Assembly (NCBI GenBank): GCA_010672585.1
Contig: JAAHGF010000001.1
Span: 496,001-560,000 of the forward strand
Origin: Okeania sp. SIO1I7
Lineage (GTDB): Bacteria > Cyanobacteriota > Cyanobacteriia > Cyanobacteriales > Microcoleaceae
DNA: 64,000 nt
Direction: 5' to 3'
Under the pieces are notes generated by a model that saw only the letters and a list, made by a program, of their open reading frames with translations, searched no databases and was not told the DNA's origin. Numbering within the stretch: the first letter of the stretch is position 1; the number at the start of each line of letters is the position of its first letter. This document shows, piece after piece, positions 58,375-64,000 of the stretch. A program made the position numbers and the translations under genes.

Positions 58375-59061
58375 CTAACGAGTAGCTTCCAATAAACTAG
58401 AATAGTAGAAGCGAGTGCTATTCATTGCTTGTCTTTGGATAGAAAAACCATTACTTTCTATAATTTTGATAATATCAGCTTCACGATGCTGATAAGCACG
58501 AGTAGTTTTACTTGGTCCAGGAAATAACTCACCTACTTTTTTCAATAAACTTAAAGCTAAAGTTTTTGGCGCAAAGCTAATAATTAGTCTAGATTCTGCT
58601 AAAGAAATCAAATGATTAATCATATCTGCAACTTTTTCTTGAGGATAATGTATTAGCACATCCAAACAGATAACTGTATGATATTTACCACTTAAAGCTT
58701 CTAAATCTTGAGCAACAAAATTAACATTACCCATACTAATCAAACTAGACTTAGCACGCTGATATGCTTCGGCAATCATCTTTTCTGATATATCACTACC
58801 ATAGATAACAGCTCCAGCTTTAGCCAAGGGAATACTCAAACTACCAACTCCACAACCTGCATCGCAAATTGATAAACCGGATAAATTACCATCCTCTTGT
58901 AGCCAACTGAGAACATTATCAACGGTTTGTTGATGTCCCTTTCTAATATCTAATTGTACTTTATTGACTTGGCCCTCTCCATAAATTTTTTGCCACCGCT
59001 CAAAACCAGTGGAATTAAAATATTCCCGAACAATTATTTTGTCGTCTGTCGTGCTTTTCAT
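58375..59061 (-). CDS. chlM: Magnesium-protoporphyrin IX methyltransferase
   Basis: 228 residues from MKSTTDDKIIVREYFNSTGF; an ATG two codons upstream is also possible. The ChlM/BchM pattern is clear: REYFNSTGFERWQKIYGEG, VNKVQLDIRKGHQQTVDNVL, the SAM motif ICDAGCGVGSLSIPLA, and VICLDVLIHYPQEKVADMIN. It methylates Mg-protoporphyrin IX with S-adenosylmethionine, the step after Mg-chelatase in chlorophyll synthesis, probably at the thylakoid membrane. It stands alone. GUN4-type proteins earlier in the window belong to a related theme but are not linked to it. Confidence 0.94.
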   Translation of the reverse strand: MKSTTDDKIIVREYFNSTGFERWQKIYGEGQVNKVQLDIRKGHQQTVDNVLSWLQEDGNLSGLSICDAGCGVGSLSIPLAKAGAVIYGSDISEKMIAEAYQRAKSSLISMGNVNFVAQDLEALSGKYHTVICLDVLIHYPQEKVADMINHLISLAESRLIISFAPKTLALSLLKKVGELFPGPSKTTRAYQHREADIIKIIESNGFSIQRQAMNSTRFYYSSLLEATR

Positions 59062-59067
59062 GTCCAC

Positions 59068-59649
59068 CTAATGCTAAAGTACTTGTCAAGTGACATACTC
59101 CCACACTGTTGATCAAGAATCATATGTGGGTTTCTCAGCGACTTCTCTATGAGAACATTGACTGAGCTACCAAGGGATGTCCCACCTCTGTAATTGATTT
59201 AAAATCCGCTTAATTGTACTTCTTTATCTTAATGGTGGCAACGAATCTTTGAGCAAGACTTGAGCTGCTTTCTTGATATTAATTGCAGCATTTAAGTCAC
59301 GTCCAATTGATAGATTACATTGAGGACAAAAGTTTCTCAACCATCCTAGTCCAAACAAAATAGTCAAGGCAATTTCTAGTTTCTCAAACATACTTTTCCA
59401 GAATTATCTTTTCTTTTGCGGGTTGAATACCCCACCGTCTCAACGATGCTGAAAATTGTTTGGGATTTGTAGACACGGAGTGGCTGATCGTTGACTATTC
59501 ATAATTAATTTTCCCTTGTGCCTTCTGCCTTGTGCCTTCTTCAAGAAGAATTGGCAAAAGTCAGAAAAAACTAGACATCATAAATTGAGAGGATAGTTTA
59601 CACTCAACTCAATTATTATCACCTATCTCAGGGGCAAAAAATTGTCACG
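59068..59649. other. Intergenic region with tnpB fragment
   Basis: A 582-base gap that holds the right end and tail of a tnpB (59090-59400) and repeat-like CCTTCTGCCTTGTGCCTTCT heptads near 59520-59540. The channel gene promoter is not visible. Confidence 0.6.
59090..59400 (-). pseudogene. tnpB 3' fragment with right-end hairpin
   Basis: On the minus strand the frame reads GLGWLRNFCPQCNLSIGRDL, NAAINIKKAAQVLLKDSLPP, LR and a stop near 59229-59231. FCPQC and GRDLNAAINI are the zinc-ribbon and RuvC-III remnants. The right-end hairpin CCCACA/TGTGGG (about 59101-59130) is followed on the minus strand by AGTATGTCACTTG. It lies 30 bases upstream of chlM. Confidence 0.8.
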
Positions 59650-60753
59650 ATGAATTTTTTTTCTACAAATATCTTCAAGCAAATCACTAGCAAAGTCCAA
59701 TTACTAACTTTACTCTCTATTACCCTAATATCTTTGTTCCCACTATCAGCTAGAGCGACTAAATTACGAGTAGGAGTTGCAGGTTCTCCCCCCTTTGTAA
59801 TTAAGGATAGAGATGTTCAGGGTATAAGTATAGACATTTGGCAAGAACTAGCTTCCTTAGAAGGACTAGAATACCAACTTATTCCACAAGATAGTGTAAA
59901 GGATAGTGTTGATAGTATGACAAGAGGAGAACTTGATGTTGTTATTGGGCCAATTAGTATCACTTCTGATCGCCTGGAAAAAGTGGCTTTCACTCAACCT
60001 TACTTTCTGGCCAATATTGGTTTATTAATTAGTGGAGAAAGACCTAAGCTTTGGAGCAGACTTCAACCTTTTTTTGGCCTTGCTTTTATGTCTTCGGTAG
60101 GTCTATTAGTTGTTCTCCTATTCACAGTGGGTAATCTTCTGTGGTTAGCAGAAAGACGGCGCAATACTGAACAATTTCCAAAGGACTATTGGAATGGCAT
60201 TGGTAATGGTATGTGGTTTGCTTTGGTAACTCTGACCACGGTTGGATATGGCGATCGCGCTCCGATTACTAAAACGGGACGTATAATTGCTGGAGTATGG
60301 ATGATGATAACTATGGTGACAGTTTCTTCTCTCACTGCGGGTATTGCTACAAGTTTAACTCTTTCTCTATCTGATCAAACAGCTTTACAATTTACTGCTC
60401 CTGAAGATATTACAAATTCTAGAATTGCTGTAGTTAGAGGTTCTACTGGAGAGAAATGGGCACAAAGATATGGTGCTCGTATTAGTCAGACTAGGACTTT
60501 GGTAGAAGCGATTGATTTGGTGAAGTTAAATGAAGTGGATGGTGTTGTTTTTGATGCTCCTGCTCTTAAATACTATTTACATACTAATCCTAATGAAAAC
60601 TTGAAATTATCTCCTGTTACTTTTGCTAGTGAAAGTTATGGTTTTATGATATTTCCTGATAGTTCTTTCTTAGAAGATTTTAATATTAGGATTTTAGAAA
60701 TGCGGGAAAGTGGCAAAATCAGGGAAATAGAGTCTCAATGGTTATCTTATTGA
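59650..60753 (+). CDS. GluR0-like ligand-gated potassium channel subunit
   Basis: 367 residues in the order of the prokaryotic glutamate receptor GluR0. A signal peptide covers about 1-36. The first half of a periplasmic binding domain (LRVGVAGSPPFVIKDRDVQG, DVVIGPISITSDRLEKVAFT) is at 38-128. Membrane helix 1 is at about 140-164, and the pore loop at about 185-202 has the K-channel filter TTVGYGD. Membrane helix 2 is at about 206-232, and the second half of the binding domain (RIAVVRGSTGEKWAQRYGAR, DGVVFDAPALKYYL) runs to the end. Amino-acid binding outside the plasma membrane would open a K+ pore. The likely ligand is glutamate or another amino acid. It stands alone. Confidence 0.88.
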   Translation: MNFFSTNIFKQITSKVQLLTLLSITLISLFPLSARATKLRVGVAGSPPFVIKDRDVQGISIDIWQELASLEGLEYQLIPQDSVKDSVDSMTRGELDVVIGPISITSDRLEKVAFTQPYFLANIGLLISGERPKLWSRLQPFFGLAFMSSVGLLVVLLFTVGNLLWLAERRRNTEQFPKDYWNGIGNGMWFALVTLTTVGYGDRAPITKTGRIIAGVWMMITMVTVSSLTAGIATSLTLSLSDQTALQFTAPEDITNSRIAVVRGSTGEKWAQRYGARISQTRTLVEAIDLVKLNEVDGVVFDAPALKYYLHTNPNENLKLSPVTFASESYGFMIFPDSSFLEDFNIRILEMRESGKIREIESQWLSY

Positions 60754-60755
60754 TA

Positions 60756-60820
60756 AGAAGGAAGAAGGAAGAAGGAAGAAGGAAGAAGGAAGAAGGAAGA
60801 AGGAAGAAGGAAGAAGGAAA
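60756..60820 (+). repeat. Polypurine heptad array (GGAAGAA)n
   Basis: About nine uninterrupted copies of the 7-mer GGAAGAA directly after the channel stop codon. The purine-only strand could form triplex or H-DNA and would be prone to slippage. Confidence 0.9.
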
Positions 60821-61000
60821 AATATTGCGTTGTCTGAGTTTTAAGCTGTTTATCTGTCCTAACGTTTCCTTCGACTGTTATATTTTTACCTTGATATAGT
60901 AGAAACTATTTTAGTAATAGTATTTTGGCTAAAAAGCCTAAATATTTTGATATAGCAGGGAACAGGGAACAGTGGGAAAATAATTTCTCTATTTTACTGA

Positions 61001-61140
61001 TAAATTGTGGTCTAAAGCATCCCTTTTTATAGAGGAAACAAGAAAAAATTTTCATGCTCTGCGTCAATCCTCTCCTTGAAAAGAAGAGGTAATTGTTAAT
61101 TATTAATTATTAATTATTAATTATTAATTATTAATTATTG
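61001..61140 (-). repeat. R1b repeat element
   Basis: TGTGGTCTAAAGCATCCC, AAATTTTCATGCTCTGCGTC and a TTAATTATTAATTATTAATT tail, like the copies at 32.7 and 52.5 kb. Confidence 0.6.
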
Positions 61141-61433
61141 CTCTGCTGATTAAATCTAAAAGTCTTTATAGATAAGGGTAAGTACCTTTTTAAGTATCAA
61201 AAAGTGCGAGGTTTTAAGTGGTAATGGTTCAAAAACTGAGGATTTTGGTCAAGATAAGGGCAGAACAATCTTGGGACAAAACGCCCGCTCCTACCTACTC
61301 TAAATTCCCCGCTCCTCCTGTCTCCCCCTCCCCTCCTGGGAGGGGTTAGGGGTGGGTTGGGAGGGGGAGGGGCGAGGGGTGGGTTGTCTCCTGTATCCTA
61401 CCCTCACCCATAAGATTTTTTCAGCAAACCCTA
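61137..61433 (-). repeat. R2-family inverted-repeat element
   Basis: Starts CTCTGCTGATTAAATCTAAA and ends TTTTCAGCAAACCCTA. The GGGAGGGG-rich interior is the reverse complement of the 48.6 kb copy. Confidence 0.7.
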
Positions 61434-61525
61434 ATTATTGAAGTTTTATCATCAACATAAGTCCTAACAAACTCGTTACTTGCTATAGTTAAAAACGAAA
61501 AATTAAGCTTTTAAAACGCATTTCA

Positions 61526-61632
61526 CATAGAATCCGATTATAGAGTATATGTTTATAATTATATCCACACTTTAAGCCTTAAATCTCCCCATATCCTCAC
61601 ACTTATATAACTGTTTAACCGGATTTGATATG
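61526..61632. repeat. R3-family element supplying a start codon
   Basis: Begins CATAGAATCCGATTATAGAG and ends TTTAACCGGATTTGATATG. The final ATG is the likely start codon of the next gene. Confidence 0.75.
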
Positions 61633-62889
61633 ACTAAAAATGATGTAGCATGGGAAAAGTTATTTGAAAAATATCAAATCTTAGAAGAGGTAAATAAAAA
61701 CGGCTTCTTCAAAATAGAAGCATCTCAAATTAATCAGGAACGAGAAAGCAGACTCATGGCAAAATTTGACCATGTTGTTAACTTACCAGAAATATTTAAA
61801 GATAATTTTTTATCTATTTTACCAATTTCTCGTTCTCAATATATTATCGGTCACTTTAATATACACTTACCAGTCAAATATCACTCCAAACTTGAAAGTA
61901 TTCCTTGGCAGTTTCCCAGAGAAATAGAAACGATAGATTACACTAATTTATATTCTGAAAGTTCGGCATTACTTTGTGCATTTAACATCGGTATTATTGA
62001 TGATTTAGTTGGCTCAAAAACTAAATTTACTGTTTCTGGCAGAATGTCTACTGGAACTTTTGACTTTTCTATTAAAAATTCTATTAATAATCAGCCATAC
62101 TCAATTAATGTGGCTAACTCTCAATGTGAAATAGATGCAGGTTTTGAAACTGATGATTGTTTGATTTTAATCGAAGCTAAAAACTATAAGGTGGAGGATT
62201 TTTTAATTAGACAACTCTATTATCCATATAGATTGTGGTCAAAAAAAATCGGTAAGAGAATTGTACCAGTATTAATGACTTACTCTAATGACATTTTCAG
62301 TTTTTTTATTTATGAATTTGTAGATATATCAGACTATAACTCTATCTCCTTGGTAGAAAATAAAAATTATGTAATTGCTGCCGATAAAATACAAAGAAGC
62401 GACATAGATTTGCTACTAACTCAGATCAAAATAATTCCTGAACCGCCAAAAATTCCATTTCCACAAGCAAATAAATTTGAAAGATTAATAGACTTAATTT
62501 CACTACTATTAGAAAATGATTTAACTTCAGATGAGATTACAGAAAATTACCAATTTGATGAGAGACAAACTTATTACTATGCAAGTGCAGGAAAATATTT
62601 AGAGCTAATAACAAAACAGGGAAAAAATTTTACATTAACCAACCAAGCAAAAGATATTTTTTGTCAAAGATATAAACTTAAATATTTAAAGCTAATTGAA
62701 AAAATATTGGAACACGAAGTCTTTAATCAAGCCTTTAAACTATCCTTAGAAATTGCAAATATTCCCTCAAAAAAACAAATTATCCAACTTTTGTCTGAAA
62801 GTAATCTAAAAGTAGCAGATACAACGAGAGAAAGACGAGCTTCTACTGTCAAAAACTGGATATATTGGATATGGTCACAAATTGACTAA
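61630..62889 (+). CDS. PD-(D/E)XK restriction-endonuclease-like protein with winged helix
   Basis: 419 residues. The core has Glu110 in YSESSALLCAF and the pair Asp169 ... Glu182-x-Lys184 (QCEIDAGFETDDCLILIEAK), a PD-(D/E)XK nuclease active site. NYKVEDFLIRQLYYPYRLW follows, as in type II restriction enzymes. Residues about 290-345 (SDEITENYQFDERQTYYYAS, then AGKYLELI) look like a winged-helix DNA-binding domain. No methyltransferase gene lies within the window next to it, so it may be an orphan or depend on a distant methylase. It begins at the edge of an R3 repeat, and no good ribosome site is seen. Residues run to the end without damage, so it is probably functional. Confidence 0.7.
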   Translation: MTKNDVAWEKLFEKYQILEEVNKNGFFKIEASQINQERESRLMAKFDHVVNLPEIFKDNFLSILPISRSQYIIGHFNIHLPVKYHSKLESIPWQFPREIETIDYTNLYSESSALLCAFNIGIIDDLVGSKTKFTVSGRMSTGTFDFSIKNSINNQPYSINVANSQCEIDAGFETDDCLILIEAKNYKVEDFLIRQLYYPYRLWSKKIGKRIVPVLMTYSNDIFSFFIYEFVDISDYNSISLVENKNYVIAADKIQRSDIDLLLTQIKIIPEPPKIPFPQANKFERLIDLISLLLENDLTSDEITENYQFDERQTYYYASAGKYLELITKQGKNFTLTNQAKDIFCQRYKLKYLKLIEKILEHEVFNQAFKLSLEIANIPSKKQIIQLLSESNLKVADTTRERRASTVKNWIYWIWSQID

Positions 62890-62910
62890 TTAGATATTAA
62901 ACTAATATTG

Positions 62911-63011
62911 TATACAGCAAGGAATCAGTTGTTTAGGGCATAGATTTATGACAAATCTTAGACAGAGAAATTATTTTCCCACTATTGCCAGATGAGCTGT
63001 TCCCTGCTATT
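62911..63011 (-). repeat. R5-family element
   Basis: TATACAGCAAGGAATCAG at the left and GCTGTTCCCTGCTAT at the right form an inverted repeat. It fills most of the gap before the Ycf33-like gene. Confidence 0.65.
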
Positions 63012-63042
63012 GAGTTAAATTTTTATCAAACAAACAAAAACG

Positions 63043-63246
63043 ATGCAAGATTTCTTCAACAATGTCTCTCGCTATCCACGATACTTGATTACCATTACCC
63101 TCGGAATATTCTTTTTTCTATTCGATCAACTTAAGCCACTATTAAATAAACCTGTTACGGCGATCGCTCTGATTGGTCTAATCATTGGGACATTTGTTTT
63201 TCTAGTCTTAACTCTACAAGCTATGTTAGGTATTAATCCAACTTAA
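63043..63246 (+). CDS. ycf33: DUF751 / Ycf33-like membrane protein
   Basis: 67 residues with two hydrophobic helices (YLITITLGIFFFLFDQL and AIALIGLIIGTFVFLVLTLQ) and the family start MQDFFNNVSRYPRYLI. The DUF751/Ycf33 family is found in cyanobacteria and plastids of red algae; no function is known. It is the full usual length. It probably sits in the thylakoid or plasma membrane. Confidence 0.88.
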   Translation: MQDFFNNVSRYPRYLITITLGIFFFLFDQLKPLLNKPVTAIALIGLIIGTFVFLVLTLQAMLGINPT

Positions 63247-63510
63247 GAAATACTAAAATCCTGGTATTTCTTACACTTCTATACTACTAATTTGCTAAAA
63301 CTGTAATATTTTTTATCACACTTACTAGGGGAAAAAGGTAAATAGACCCCCTGCAAAATTAACAGTCAAATAAATTCCCATGCACAAATCCTCAATTTAT
63401 CTTGCTTTTGACTTTTAACTTCTGACTTATTTACCAGAATAACTCTAGTGAGTGGTCAGCCTCATGGTTTGCACGATAGATTGGAATATGGAGTGAGTGG
63501 GTAAATTCAG

Positions 63511-63888
63511 ATGACTTCTTTTGAGGACATTTATCAATTTTTTCAAAGTCCCCCTCCGGTCTATCTAAACAAAGAATTAGCAGTGTGCTATATCCTATCT
63601 GTGTTGTTACAAAGAGACTCTTACGGAACTGAGCTTATTGGCCAATTAGAAAGGGACTACCCTATTTATCGACTTTCTGACACAGTGTTATACGGCGCTC
63701 TGAAATTTCTTGAGGATCAAGGCACAATTATTGGCTATTGGAAAAAAGTAGAAGGAAGAGGGCGTCCACGGAGAATGTATCAAGTTATCCCTCAATGGCG
63801 TTCTCAAGCTACAGATTTAGCGCAACTATGGTACGAATATACTAATAATCGTCATATTCGGCCTCAAATTCAACCATCAACCCTGTAA
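63511..63888 (+). CDS. PadR-like transcriptional regulator
   Basis: 125 residues. The PadR winged-helix pattern is seen: ELAVCYILSVLLQRDSYGTE, LIGQLERDYPIYRLSDTVLY and GALKFLEDQGTIIGYWKKVE, followed by GRGRPRRMYQV, the beta-wing typical of PadR. The C-terminal dimerisation helix is short. The inducer and target are unknown; family members often repress a neighbouring gene, but no neighbour is visible in the last 110 bases. A similar protein is common in cyanobacteria. Confidence 0.85.
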   Translation: MTSFEDIYQFFQSPPPVYLNKELAVCYILSVLLQRDSYGTELIGQLERDYPIYRLSDTVLYGALKFLEDQGTIIGYWKKVEGRGRPRRMYQVIPQWRSQATDLAQLWYEYTNNRHIRPQIQPSTL

Positions 63889-64000
63889 ATAGATTAGGCA
63901 GGTGAGGACAATTTTTATGCTTATTTTGGCCAATATTCCCATTGAGAATATTTTTGTGCCAATTTTTTAGCTATAAAATCTAAATAGAAGTATAAACCCT

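Larger units (their letters stand above)
60754..61629. other. Intergenic region packed with repeats
   Basis: An 876-base gap containing a GGAAGAA array (60756-60820), an R5-like end (about 60954-60975), R1b (61001-61140), R2 (61137-61433) and R3 (61526-61632). No gene. Confidence 0.8.

Noticed and set aside
63247-63510. tRNA or small RNA before the PadR gene
   Set aside because: No T-loop or cloverleaf pattern could be seen.

Overview
The window reads as chromosome of a filamentous, probably marine, non-heterocystous cyanobacterium of the Trichodesmium/Okeania/Moorea kind. Evidence: psaA-psaB, chlM, a fused thioredoxin reductase-thioredoxin (NTRC), SLH/OprB porins, ycf33-like and GUN4 genes, many GCGATCGC (HIP1) octamers, AT-rich DNA, and long intergenic stretches crowded with short dispersed repeats. 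The genus is an inference; no 16S rRNA or other marker gene is present, and I found no tRNA.

Layout. 0-12 kb: a pentapeptide-repeat protein, a cobalamin/iron-type binding protein broken by one in-frame TGA, a membrane-anchored lysozyme-like protein with an integrase-like N-terminus, a zinc-ribbon/GUN4 protein, a cholesterol-oxidase-type flavoprotein, a decayed WD40/GUN4 pseudogene and NTRC. 12-32 kb: a methyltransferase, a carotenoid oxygenase, a SPATA20/YyaL-type thioredoxin-fold protein with a broken partial duplicate behind it, a Tat-type PQQ-like propeller, a GT39-like membrane glycosyltransferase, a 55-residue DUF2256 gene, isoaspartyl peptidase, an intact stand-alone TnpB element, a truncated DUF4347 adhesin and a glutathionyl-hydroquinone reductase. 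32-38 kb: the psaA-psaB operon on the minus strand with a candidate RpaB (HLR1) site and a terminator. 38-50 kb: a Glu-rich repeat lipoprotein, a BluB-like protein, RibBA, a 4 x 168 bp tandem array and the alkaline phosphatase PhoX. 49.1-50.3 kb: a cluster of structured elements ending in IS200/IS605-type hairpins. 50-64 kb: two paralogous porins, a Ser/Thr kinase with WD40 repeats, a DUF423 protein, ChlM, a GluR0-like ligand-gated channel, an orphan PD-(D/E)XK restriction-like enzyme, a Ycf33-like protein and a PadR-type regulator.

Functional threads: photosynthesis and tetrapyrrole/redox control (psaAB, chlM, GUN4 domains, NTRC); phosphate and metal acquisition (phoX, porins); and genome decay and transposition. 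At least five short repeat families (called R1 to R5 here), heptanucleotide arrays and at least four tnpB fragments fill the gaps. Several repeats supply start codons, stop codons or C-terminal tails of neighbouring genes.

The strongest candidate for something undescribed is the 49.16-50.30 kb cluster. Two ORF-less units share IS605-like end hairpins and a roughly 200 nt core whose stems are kept by different base pairs in each copy. This looks like a mobile structured RNA, possibly a stand-alone omega-RNA. An intact TnpB lies 21 kb away in the same window.
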